A stretch of DNA of 64,000 nt, from NCBI GenBank assembly GCA_028386065.3, contig JAKUCV010007503.1, positions 1,645-65,644 of the forward strand. Direction: 5' to 3'. This DNA comes from Turnera subulata (Eukaryota > Streptophyta > Magnoliopsida > Malpighiales > Passifloraceae). Positions 33,374 to 45,090 of the stretch are shown one piece after another. The translations under genes were made by a program, and so were the position numbers. Within the stretch, counting starts at the first letter, position 1. Each line of letters begins with the position of its first letter. Below the pieces are notes generated by a model that was given only the letters and a program-made list of their open reading frames with translations, made no database searches and was not told the origin of the DNA.

Positions 33374-36300
33374 ATGGGTTGCTCCTGGTTTCTGAGTTGG
33401 GTTCTGCTTCTTCTAGGCCTCTTGTTGTTGGGGACTTGTTGGAGTGTTGATGGGTTGGGGGTTAATTGGGGAACAATGGCTGTCAAGAAGTTGCCACCCA
33501 AGATTGTGGTGCAGATGTTGAAGGACAATGGGATCACAAAAGTCAAGCTTTTTGATGCAGCAGATGACACAATGGTTGCACTTGCTGGTTCTGACATTGA
33601 GGTCATGGTTGCCATTCCTAATGACCAGCTTGCAGTCATGGGTGACTATGACCGTGCTAAAGACTGGGTCAAGAGGAATGTCACCCGCTACAACTTTAAT
33701 GGAGGTGTTAAAATCAAGTAAGTTTTGTGGTTCTTACTTCCTTTTTTGTTTATGTGAATTTGTTTGGTCGGTTTTGATTTCTCTTCTTATTGATCTGATT
33801 TGTGGTTCTGAGGCAATTCCAACTTGAGGTTATTGGCATCATATTGGTTTTGTTGATCCATGTTGGTGATATATGCAAAGCATGTTACGTTGTGGTTATG
33901 AATGTTTAATATCTGGCTTTCTAGTGTTGTCGATCTTTACTCTTTTGGCACCATTGCAGTTGCTCTTTTCTATCTTTGTATCTGTCAAATCCTTGTATAT
34001 TTTCTCAGATTAGAAAAAAAAAAAAAAAGATTGTGCCTTGGTTGAGTTGGCTTAAACATCCAGAATTATTTCCTGGTCGTAATTGACATCATATTAGTTT
34101 GTTTCTGATTGGATGATGGATGTAACAAAGTTCAAGTGCCGGTGCTAGTATGCTTTGTTATTGATTGTGCAGGAAATAATGTCTTCTTCTCTGTTCTTAC
34201 ATTATCAGATGTTGTAGGAAGAATTGAAATATTTCGATTGTCTAGTTGTGAAAAGGTCATTGGTTCTGAAAGATTTTGTACAAGCTCAGACACTCACTTG
34301 ACGAATGAAACTCTTAACAAACAGAACTCTTAACAAATGAGAACTCTTACAAGCGGAGAAACTTTGGTTATATTTCCTCAAAACCAAAATACAAATTCTT
34401 TTACATATTTATACAGAGGTTCTGTGATATTCTGCACTTACACGTCTAAAGTTTGTTTACCATCCAAAGTGCAAGCCTATTTAACTCAGGTTATTCAGAT
34501 TTTACTACCGACTTCTTTTACACACAAAAAGATCCTAGTCCACTTCTAGTCTTTTATCCTTATCCTACTACTAGTATTTTACTTTTGTGCATCTACTTCA
34601 ATACAGACGATATACGATATAACAAAATCTGATCACAATAGGATCAATTTCCCAACACGTTCTATGAATATAATATTGTTTCATTTGTCAGACTTGTCCA
34701 GTTCTATCATTATTCATGTACTGAGAGTAGAATTTAAATATGATGGCAAGCAATAATGGTTAAAATGGTTGACTTTGTTGTTGTATCTGCCATTGCGTGG
34801 CAGTCATCACTTGCCAATTTCAAAATTTAATGCTCGAGTTCAACATATCGATTCCTGTTAAAGAATTCACGGGAATATTCACATTCTTCATGTTGTCATT
34901 GACATGTTCATGCTTTTGGTCTTGGTCTTCCTTGGGTGTCGTCATTTTATAGCATGTTGCAAATGGAATTGTTACCAAAGAAACAGGGAGTTTGGAATCT
35001 CAGCATGAACCATTGACTCCTCCCCAAACATAACCAGCACTCAATCGGGGCATCGGATTCGTGTTATTGGTACATTATTCTATGGGAACTTTATTCCAGA
35101 AAGGCAATAGGTAGCCAAAAGCCTTTTCTTTTGTGAGGTCATTGGTGAAAGTTAATGATTCTTTTCCTCCAATACTGGAATAGAAACTTTTAGTGGTTCA
35201 TTGATTGTGCGGGGTTTTGCCAGTTGTGCTTCATTACTTGATTCCAAATGTATATGAAGTTCCGTTACTTGCAGTTATGTTTCTTCGTAAATCTTTAACC
35301 ATACTAGAGTGAAGTTAGTCTGAACTTCATTTTAGTAACTTTGTGAAGTTTGATGTACTTCTATGCCATGCCTTGGGTCTTAATGTGAATTTGAATGATC
35401 CCATCACAATGGAACTTTTCATTCATTGCTTCTTAGTTCTCTGTGCTGAACAAGGATGACTCGCTCGTTCAGTAGCAAAACTTGCTAGATTTTCTGTCTT
35501 CAATATTGACCTTGATGTCCTGGCAATGATGCTGCCACGCTCCTGGATACTTGGTTGCTGAAACATGTGCTGTTCCTAGATAAAACACTTTTGATGTTGG
35601 AAACTTGATCGCTAGAAACCACCATTTGTTCGTTAGATTTACCCTGCAGCAGTATAAGTACTAATTCAGCTATGCTTAACATGTATTTACACTTATTTAT
35701 GTAGAAGCTATTAGTCACCTGCTAGGTTCGTTTGGTCTTTGTTCTTGTTGCTTTTATTTTAATACTACAAACGCAGCTTTTTGTTGAGAAGGGAAGCTGG
35801 TCTATAATTCTACTATATGTCTGATCATCTTTATTGTCTCTCCACAGGTATGTGGCAGTTGGAAATGAACCTTTCCTGGAAACCTACAATGGTACATTCG
35901 TAAATATCACCTTCCCTGCACTTCAGAACATTCAAAATGCCCTTAATGATGCTGGGGTTGGGGACTCTATAAAGGCCACTGTACCTTTAAACGCTGATGT
36001 CTACAACTCCCCGAACGATCAGCCTTATCCATCAGCTGGGAGATTCCGCAGTGACATCAACAGCCTCATGACACAGATGGTTGACTTTATGAGTAAGAAT
36101 AATGCACCTTTCACAGTCAACATCTACCCTTTCCTAAGTCTCTATGGGAATGACAACTTCCCTCTGAACTATGCTTTCTTCGACGGGGCACCGCAACCTG
36201 TTGTAGATGGAGGTACTGGAATTCAGTACACTAACGTTTTCGATGCGAACTTTGACACCTTGGTTTCAGCCCTAAAAGCAGTAGGGCATGGGGATATGCC

Positions 36301-36961
36301 TATTATAGTGGGGGAGGTAGGTTGGCCCACAGATGGTGACAAGAATGCCAAGATAGATTATGCTTACAGATTTTACAATGGGCTTTTACCTCGACTAGCA
36401 TCCAACAGAGGCACCCCCCTCCGCCCTGGGTACATTGAAATTTACTTGTTTGGTCTTATCGATGAGGATGCCAAGAGCATTGCTCCTGGAAATTTTGAGC
36501 GTCACTGGGGGCTCTTTCGGTATGATGGACAGCCGAAATTTGCATTAGATTTTTCTGGGCAGGGTCAAAACAAGTTCCTTGTTCCGGCACAGAATGTGCA
36601 ATATCTTCCCCAGAAATGGTGCATCTTCAATCCAGATGCCAAGGACCTTAGCAAGCTTGCAGAGAACATAGGTTATGCTTGCAGTCGTGCAGATTGCACA
36701 GCGCTTGGGTACGGCTCTTCTTGTAATGGCTTGGACACCAACGGGAATGCTTCTTACGCATTCAATATGTACTACCAAGTACAGAATCAGGATGATTCGG
36801 CCTGTTATTTTGAAGGCTTGGCCACGATCAAGAGAGAGAACATCTCACAGGGAACCTGCAACTTCATCATTCAGATAGCTTATTCTTCTTCATCCTCCTA
36901 TTTTGGCCCCTCTCTTGTGGGCTTTGCATTTATAACATTATTGACATCACTATTGGTATAG
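33374..36961 (+). CDS. Glucan endo-1,3-beta-glucosidase, GH17 with X8/CBM43 and GPI anchor
   Basis: The enzyme hydrolyses internal beta-1,3-glucan (callose) links at the cell surface. Two exons, 33374-33717 and 35848-36961, give 485 residues with GT-AG borders. Residues 1-28 are a signal peptide (hydrophobic [12 protein letters not shown]), with LGVNWGT at the mature N-terminus. The GH17 domain spans about 29-355. The proposed acid/base is E122 (VAVGNEP) and the nucleophile E271 (VGEVGWPT). Residues ~371-456 are an X8/CBM43 carbohydrate-binding module with six cysteines (C373, C393, C398, C407, C434, C452). The Ser-rich stretch at 461-465 and hydrophobic tail ([13 protein letters not shown]) are a GPI-attachment signal. 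The start is the ATG at 33374, since the frame upstream has no ATG. The layout is that of plasmodesmal or plasma-membrane glucanases such as the Arabidopsis glucosidase 5/6 type. The single 2.1-kb intron after codon 114 is long; 34210-34657 inside it may be an old LTR piece. Confidence 0.95.
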
Positions 36962-38660
36962 ATTCAATATTGTAGATACATCCGATGTACCATTTTCACA
37001 TTATTCTTATTTTATTTTTTTCAGCTTCTTGAGCATTACAGATGTGACTTTTGGTTGGATAAAAATTTCATATGATTCGATGGTTTCCTAGCTTCTCAAT
37101 ACATTTCTCTGGCAACTAGTGAAGCATATCCTTCCGCATTTTATCTCTAACTCCATATATATGCAGTTAGTTTTCTCAGTAATTTCTTTGAGTCTGATCC
37201 AAAGAATGGTGAAGAAGGTGGTGGCCAAGATGATGTACTGATTATGGCAAGCGGAAGTCCAAGTGAGCGACCTAGAGTTAACCAAAGTCTTTGATCAAAA
37301 ACACAAACTGATCGCTAGGCAGAAGGTGCAAGAAAAGAAGAGGCTGCAAGGCGTCGCTATGTATCAGGTGATATGTATGTCCCCTTAGTAAAATCATAAC
37401 CGAGAAAGGGATCATAGTGAGTATTGTTAGTAAAAAAATGGAGCCTAAGTTTTTTTTTTTCTTTTTCTCATGGCCAGTGAAGATGGAGATGGGATGAGGC
37501 ATGAGTAGAGGGCAATTGGACGGTGGGAGGTGCATGTCACTATTTCAATAAAGTCTGGGAACTGTATGAATCAATACCAAGAATTAATGTAGCATCAATA
37601 AACCAAGCACTCTTCTTGATCAACTAAAATAGGGGGCAGTTGTCTTTCGGTTAGAATTTAGTAGCAACTGAAGACAAACTTGAAATTTGGTGGAGCTGAA
37701 TTAACAGTTGGAGCTATGTCAAGTTTGAGTTGGAGAGATAACCTTGTAATAATGAAAAGTTGACGCTAACTGGGATGACAGCCGCTAATTATAATCTTAC
37801 TTAACCATTGTAGACTAAACAGACTTATGGCAAATAGCAGAATCCATCTGATATCTCATTTCTTTTTTAAAGAATGAAACCTTTTGATTTATTTTTTTTC
37901 CCGAAAAAATCCAACTTTTTGATGGAATCAGAGTTTATATGAGTTTTCATAGTTTTATCTGGTTTTGGATCGGGTTAGGTCGGGTTTTGGGCAGAGTTTA
38001 GGTTTAGTTTGGCTCAGGTTAATAATTGAACGAATCACCATGTAACACTCCACGAGCTATCTATTATATTATTGTATTGTATATATTCGTAGAACTGGGT
38101 TGGTAATGTAGTTGGAAAAAAAAATATCCTCCTTATTGGATGAATGCTCTACCTGGAGCTTTCTATGAATGTGGATTTGTCTCAGTAGTAAGTGATCTAG
38201 TTTTAATGAGTAGATTTTAGGTTTGAACCTTATATTTTAAAAAATTTAGATTTTAGCATTATTGAGTTTGTTCTTTTTATATAGATGCACTTTCAAATCG
38301 TGACATTTATATATCTATACTATTGAAAGTTGAAACTGTTCTCATTTCAAATCGTTACATTTATATATCTATACTATTCTTATGGGCATTGTTAATCCCC
38401 TAATAATGTATACTTCAAGATTTTTCACTAACGTCTGTTTTCTCTGACTTGAAAACCGTGCCAATTCTACCATGTCTTCCGGAACTTATACTTCTCACTG
38501 GAATCTGCCCTACATCCGGCAATCGCTTGACACGACACTAAAGGAATAGACTCACATCCTTCATGTAAGTTTCCCTCCTGCACTTTCTTACGAAATTCCT
38601 CTGCTTACTTTAGTTTATCTAGTTAAGTGGTTTCGGCCACTGTCTACATTTTTGGCTTCC
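36962..38660. other. Glucanase 3' region and intergenic DNA
   Basis: This is AT-rich sequence. A short direct repeat (TCAAATCGT, then ACATTTATATATCTATACTAT) occurs near 38293 and 38347. The part after ~38400 may be the 5' UTR of the LINE that follows. No gene is seen. Confidence 0.4.
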
Positions 38661-40403
38661 AATGTCTTTACTGATAGGGAATTGTCGAGGCCTTGGGTCT
38701 TCACTTGCCCATAGGCGATTATTTGATCTTAAAGCAACCTTCAACCCTGAATTAGTGTTTCTGATTGAATCAAAACAACAAAGACGTAGGCTTGAGCAGA
38801 AGTGTAGACGTTTAGGTTACTAAGGAGCAAAGTATGTAGATCCAGTGGGTCTGTCTGGAGAATTAGCTATCTGGTGAAACGAAATGGATCAATGCGTATA
38901 TCTTTCAAAATGGGTCAACTTCGCCCACCTCTATGTGACCCTCTCCTCACAAGAATCTTTCTTTCTGACTTGTGTTTACGGGCTGCCATGGGTGGTGGAC
39001 GGGGCTGGCTTCTGGGCTGAAATTGCAGAACTTCGACCAGCTGATGATGCTCCGTGGATTGTGGCTGGAGACTTTAACTCTCTTCTCGAGGTGGAGGAAA
39101 GAATTGGAGGTCTCCCTATTGGTCCATCCCAAAACCGTGTCCTTGGTGATTTTATGGAAGAATGTCGGATGATGGATCTCAACTCAAAGGCCCACAGATT
39201 TATCTGGTCAATAACAAGACAGTGGACGAGAACATTCAAGCCAAACTTGACAGAATTGTTGCAAATATGCAGTGGAGGGTGGCTTGGCCCAACGCAACCC
39301 TCATCAACGATGTGATGGTCGGATCTGACCACCGGCCTCTCTACTTGAATCTTTATGGCACAAAGGTGACACGAAAGAGTAGGTTCTTTTTGGATGGTGG
39401 ATGGATAGAAGAGGAACAATGTGAGGAAGTCATAGGGAGAGCTTGGAATACTGTTACTCTAGGCTCGTGACAGTTCAGGGTGGCTAAAAGGATTAAAATT
39501 GCCAAATTTAATCTCATAAAGTAGAATGGAGAGAATAGTAGAATTGCCAAGAGAATCATTGAGAGAACCCTTGTAGAGTTAAAAACTTTACAAAATCAGC
39601 CATATACTACCACAATTTGAGACAGGGAAAGCAAATTGTTTAGAACTCCGGAAGCAGGATGGTGATGAGAGGAGGTTTATTGGATGCAGAAGGCTGGAGT
39701 AAAATGGCTTTACGCATGTGATCGCAATACAGCCTTCTTCCATGCAACCACTCTTCAGAGAAGGAGTAGAAACAGGATCACTCTCTTGAGGAAACAAAAT
39801 GGTGAATATGTAAGAGATGAGGTCAGTATTAAGGAGGAAATCACTAGATACTTTCAAGAGGTATACAAGTCCTCAAGGAATAATCTTTCAATCGATATTT
39901 GTACTCTAGTTCCCAAGCAGTCACTGAGCATATGAATGAGGATCTTCTCAAGGAGCAAGAGGAAGAAGAGATTAGAGAAGTTGTCTTCTCCATGGGAGCA
40001 TCAAAATCCCTGGGCCCTGATGGCTTCCAAGAAGTTTTCTTTCAGAAATATTGGACGGTGGTAAAGAAGGAGGTAGTTAAAGCAACTCACGGTTTCTTCC
40101 AGTCTGGAAATATACTAAAGGAGTTCAATAAGACCTACATAGCTTTAGCCCTTAAAGTTTAAGGCCCTGAAAATGTTAGTCAATTTCGACTTATAAGCTG
40201 CTGCAACTACATTTATAAAGTCTTGCAAAAGGCTATTGAAGTACCTACCTTTAATCATATTGGAAACCCGGGCTAGATTTGTAAAAGGTAGAAACATCCA
40301 AGACAATATAATACTGACCCACGAAGTCTTACACTCCTTTAAAACAGCCTATCAGAACAATAAGGCTGCCATGATGCTTAAACTTGATGTCAGTAAAGCG
40401 TAC
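38661..40403 (+). pseudogene. LINE ORF2, first part: endonuclease and start of RT
   Basis: The frame opens near 38661 with an endonuclease start (LLIGNCRGLGS). It continues after two stops with TCVYGLPW, a core WIVAGDFNSLLEVEERIGG (39055-39115) and a shifted SDHRPLYLNL (39325 on), the usual EEP-family endonuclease motifs. RT begins near 39960 (MGASKSLGPDGFQEVFFQKYW) and runs to FVKGRNIQDNIILTHEVLHS and MLKLDVSKAY at 40401. Several stops and shifts are present. At 40404 the frame is cut by a solo LTR and resumes at 42249. Such proteins nick target DNA and copy LINE RNA; this copy is dead. Confidence 0.88.
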
Positions 40404-42243
40404 TGTGAAGACCCGACCGAAAATCCAGCCTCTTCACCTTATTACTTCTTCTTGTCAAATCCAACAATCAAAGGAGTCGCCACCCTGATTTTATTTCTTG
40501 GGAAAATCCAAGAAAAAACCATAGGCATCAATCCTTCTTAGGCATCAAGCATAAGGGACCGATCTAGTGAACTAGAGATTGTTGGATACGGGGGTTTGTC
40601 ACGGGTAGGAAGGGGTTAGCACTAGGCGTGTAAACGAGCCAAGCCAGTTCATGAGCTGTTCGAGATCAGCTCGATGAAAGTTCGTATTCGGCTCGACATT
40701 ATCGAGCTAGAGCCGAGCTTTTATATCAAACGAGCCGAGAGCTTGGCAGTATTTGGCTCGCTAAGCTTGCGAGCTTTATCGAGCCTCATCAAACTAGCAT
40801 ATTTTGTCGAGCCTTATCAAATTAAATAAGCATTTAATATAAACGAGCCTAATCGAGCCTAATCAAGCCGAACTCGAGCGTTTTTACTCTCCATCTAGCT
40901 CGAGCACGAGCCCATACTTTGAAGCTCGGTCGAGCTCGAGCTCGATAATTCTTTTTTGAGCTCGAGCCGAGCCTACCTATCTTCGGGCTCAGCTCGTCTC
41001 GATTACACCCCTAGTGAGCACCCTACTCGTGTTGGGGGCGAAACTTTGTGCAATAAATGAGCAAAAATAGTGTGCCTTGTGTAAGTGTGAAGGTGTGGAA
41101 ATAAATCACATAAAATAATAAATAGCGAAAAATTAAAAAGAAAGGGGGAGAAGGAGATTTGGCTTGAGCCTCCACCACCAGAGGTCACCTACGTACCCCG
41201 GCAACTGGGTTCAAAGCTCACGTAGTTCTTAAAGTTCGTCAATCAAAGATCACACCATGTCAACAACAAACATGTCATTAAAGCATTAGCAAAAGAGAAT
41301 AACAGTGATCAAGGGTTACCTCTGGTAGCCCTCCTCTAGCTCCTTGGTTTGAGTTTCTCTCTAACCCCAATTCTCTTCCACTTTTCAACTTCTCCTTGAT
41401 TTCTTCTTAATTTTTCCTTGTTGGATGCTTGTTGATGCTAAACTTCACAAGAAATCTGCCAGAGTAACAGTAGAAAAGAGTATTTGGGAGCTTGGAGAAG
41501 TAGAGTTTCTCCAGGCTTTTCTAAGCTTAAAAGAATATACGTGATTTAGCCATATAGCTCTTGATGGATCCGTTTGGAGTGAGTGGGAGGCTCTATTTAT
41601 AGGGTTCTGGTAGTGTACAGCGCGTGGACCTCATGATAGATAGGAGTCTTGCTTAAAATCATGTCCATAATGCTTGTGATTTGATTAACGACCCAAAAAT
41701 TAGGAGAAAATGCATTTCATGAAGCCATGACTGCCACTGCGGGGCGGGCATCTGCCGGCGGTTTTGACTTCCATGACCGACGGGTATGGCAGTCATGTCC
41801 GCCCGCCACTTTTACTATAGCGCCTTTTCCTTTTTTAGCTCATAATCACCATTAATTTCTGGTCTGATTGATTTTCAACGTATAATTAAAGTTGTCAGAC
41901 CTAAAATCATTCCATTCTTGCTGACCACTCCTGCTAATCACTCCAATTAACATTATGTGCTCCAATTAGTACAAAATCACCTTTTTTTCAACTATTTCCT
42001 ACCATAAACTCATATATCCTATTAAAGGTAATTTTAATTCTGATTTTTCATGAAAATCAGAACTAAAAGTGGGCTGTAAGGATTGAGTTTTACTGGACCA
42101 GACTCTTGTGAATATCCATGTTTCATCAATTAAACCTATAAAACACTTTAAGCCCAAAATTAAATCATCTCATTAAATTTGGGTTAAAACATTTTAAAAG
42201 TCTCAATTGATAAAACATAGAAGTCCAAATTTGGGTGTTCACA
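40404..42243 (-). repeat. Solo LTR of the Tat-like family inside the LINE
   Basis: This 1840-bp LTR runs TGTGAAGACCC to TGTTCACA in plus view. It resembles the LTRs at 3153-4637 and 11482-13333, including the TAGAGTTTCTCCA region, a TATA box (41593-41602) and the end AAATTTGGGTGTTCACA. It is bordered by CGTAC (40399-40403) and CCTAC (42244-42248), a 5-bp target duplication with one change. No internal region remains, so it arose by LTR-LTR recombination. It carries a MITE at 40623-41013. Confidence 0.9.
40623..41013. mobile_element. hAT-like MITE
   Basis: This 391-bp element has terminal inverted repeats TAGGCGTGTAAACGAG and (complement of the right end) TAGGGGTGTAATCGAG. It is flanked by 8-bp repeats GTTAGCAC (40615-40622) and GTGAGCAC (41014-41021), one change apart. 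The interior is full of GAGCTCGAG-like words and has no coding capacity. TSD length and TIR start fit hAT. Confidence 0.82.
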
Positions 42244-44642
42244 CCTACGACAAGCTGGAATGGGGTAACCTGAGAGCAGTACTAGAATTGATGGGATTTC
42301 ATAGGCGTTGGGTAGATCTGATAATGAGTTGCGTGGAATCTGTTAGCTATGCAGTCCTTGTTAATGGCTCGCCGACAGAGTTCTTCACTCCTTCAAGAGA
42401 TCTCAGGCAAGGGGATCCTCTCTTACCTTATCTACTCATTATTGCAATGGAAGGTCTATCTAGAAGACTACATGCTCACTTTGCGCGAGGTGACATTAAA
42501 GGCTTTAGGTGCAACAAGTGGTGTCTAGTGGTAACGCATGCTCTTTATACTGATGATACTGTACTCTTTGGAGAAGCATCATAAGGGGAGGCCTCTAGTC
42601 TAATCAGGATTGTTGAGACTTATGGGAAGGAATCAGGGTTGCAAATAAACTATAGGAAATCGAGTGTATACTTCAATAGGAATGCTCCAGAAGAACTTAT
42701 ACACTCTATTTTCTCAGCAACATCAATGACCTTGGTGTAGGTTATGGACACTTACTTGGGGGTTCCCACCTCATGGGGCAGATCCAATGTCAAAACCCTC
42801 TAGTACATATATGCAAACTAACCTCCTAGAAGGAGAAGTATCTTTCACAAGCAGGCGGGGAAACTCTAATGAGGTCGGTCATTTCGTCCATCCCCACTTA
42901 TCTGATGCACATTTTCGAATTTCCAAAAACCGTATATGAGCATATGTATAACTTGATGACTTATTTCTTATAGGGAGGGGATGAGGAGATAAAGAAGATA
43001 AACTGGATGTCCTAGGAGAGACTAACGAAGTTTAAAGATCATGGAGAAATGGGCTTTAGAGATTTGGAACTGTACAATAAGCCGTTATTGGCTAAGAGTA
43101 CTGGAGAATTCTAGAAAATGAGCACGCCTTATGGGTACGGGTATTTTGGAGAAAGTATTACCCTAGGACCAACTTCCTAAAAGGCAAAAAATCACCTCAA
43201 AATTATTCTGGATTTGGCATAGCCTAATGGAGGGTGCTTTCTGAAGGCATTAGGTGGAATATTGGAAAAAGAGGCAAAGTTGCGACTTGGTGTGATAAAT
43301 GGCTTCCCAGAGAAAGAAATTTCAGAATAACATTCCCAGAGCCAAACCCGTATAGAGGTTTCATGGTTAAAGTCCAAATAGACCAAGAGCATGGCAAATG
43401 GAAAACCCAGATGATTATTGAGCTATTCTCACATGAAGAGGCAGAACTCATCCTCTCTATCCCAATAGGAACACAAGTGGATGATCAAATCATTTGGCAT
43501 CACACCTCAGATGGGATATATACAGTCAAATCTGACTATCATCAGCTGGCTAGAAAGCAAGCCTCCCAAGCTCAATAGTCAACAACCTCCTCCCTCATGT
43601 TAACTAAAGAATCAAGGAGAGAATTGTGGACCCTGGGACTTCAACAAAAAATTAGAAGCTTCATCTAGAGATGCCTCAAGGACTTAATCCTTCTTAAAGC
43701 AAGTCTCTATAAAACAAAGCTAAGCATAGACAGTCTGTGCCTAATTTGTGCAGATCATGAAGAGACTATGGAGGATACGCTTTTTCTCTGCGAGCATGCT
43801 AAATCTACATGGTTTGGATCTATACTCGGCTACTGTCTTGATGCCCAGGGCTTTCGTAATTTTAGGACCTGGTGGGAAGCTCTGGGTTACAATCAAACTA
43901 GGGCTGAGAGCTTAAGACTGAAGGAAGTTACCGCAATAATCATGTGGAATATGTGGAATTTTAGAAACCGAAAAGGCTTTGAAGAGGGACAAAATCAGAC
44001 CACATACAACTTTGCAATGGGTCACAGTTGGTATAGAAGAGAAGGACCAAGTAAGAAATCTGATTAACCAACCCAGACAGCACAGAACCATACTAGTGTC
44101 AAGCACTTGGCAAAGACCCCAACCTAGCAAAGTTAAATTCAACTAGTGATGCAAGTTTTCCATCTGCAACTAATAAAGCAGTCATTGGGGTTATTGCTAG
44201 GTCCTCTATTGGTTTGGTACAGGATCTAATTGTCCAAAAGAGCAGAGCAAGCTCGATTATAGCAACTGAGATTGAAGCTGTGAAGGCATCGGTCAAGTTG
44301 GCATTAGCTAGAGGATACTCCAATGTATCTGTAGAAACTGATTCTCTGATTGTTTGAAAAAGCTTTGAAGAGCCCTCTCCAGATACCATGGAATATCACG
44401 ACAAAAATCAAGGAAATCCTTGCCTATATCCCTATATTCCAGAAAATTTCATTTTGTAAGGTTAATAGAGCAGCCAACAACAAAGGTGCGGATTGGTTAG
44501 CTAAAGAGGCGATAAAGGGGTCAAATTCTGCTGGATGGGTCTCTATCCCTCCTCCTCCCCTAGCCTCAATCTTGTGTACGTGTATTTGTATTTCTTTGCA
44601 GTAATATAACCATTATCCTTCCCGACAAAAAAAAAAAAAAAA
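42244..44642 (+). pseudogene. LINE ORF2, second part: RT, zinc-binding and RNase H, with poly(A)
   Basis: The RT resumes with DKLEWGNLRAVLELMGF, then DLRQGDPLLPYLLIIAMEGL and an active-site motif YTDDTVLF (A to T change from the usual YADD/FADD). Stops begin at 42582. A zf-RVT region lies at about 43480-43830 (ICADHEETMEDTLFLCEHAKSTW, read with gaps). RNase H is at about 44130-44510 (SDASFPSATNKA, EIEAVKASVKLAL, VNRAANNKGADWLAKEA). The element ends in a poly(A) tract at 44627-44642. Together with 38661-40403 this is one nearly full-length, decayed LINE. Confidence 0.87.
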
Positions 44643-45090
44643 TCATATACCTCCGTCCTTCATTCCGTTTAACAGAATCTACGTGGCAAAAAGCAACGTC
44701 GTTTTCATCATGCCACGACAGCTCGAAATGTCACGTGGATGATGTGAAGCCCATTGTATTTTTGGGATAATTGTAAAGTATAGATATATAAGAGGGATAA
44801 TTTCAATAATACTAATATATAAAGGGAACACATCCAGTAGTACAGGTACGTTACTATGCCAAAACTAAAATATTTTGGAAAAATAAGATGGGACCCACAC
44901 CATCCACGTGGCACGTTTGGTTGACGTGGCACGACCATGTAGATTTTGTTATCGGAGTGGTGGATAGTGGTATAAGATGGGAATGATTTCAGTAATACAA
45001 ATATATGAAAAAGATAATTTCAAAGTTTAGGTATATTAAGGGAATAAACCCAATAGCACATGTATGTACTGTGCCAAAAACTCCAAAAAA
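44643..45090. repeat. Inverted-repeat element and linked direct repeats
   Basis: The arm at about 44664-44768 is complementary to the arm at about 44876-44956. Shared words are AGAATCTACGTGG with ACATGGTCGTGCCACG-type partner sequence, and TCACGTGGATGATGTG with CACACCATCCACGTGG. A unit at ~44760-44866 (GGGATAATTTCAATAATACT through TATGCCAAAA) recurs in direct orientation at ~44978-45076. No coding sequence is present. It looks like a MITE or foldback element; I cannot name the family or find its TSD. Confidence 0.6.

Noticed and set aside
37960..38010. Telomere-like GGGTTAGGTCGGGTTTT stretch
   Set aside because: Only a few irregular units; not a telomeric array.
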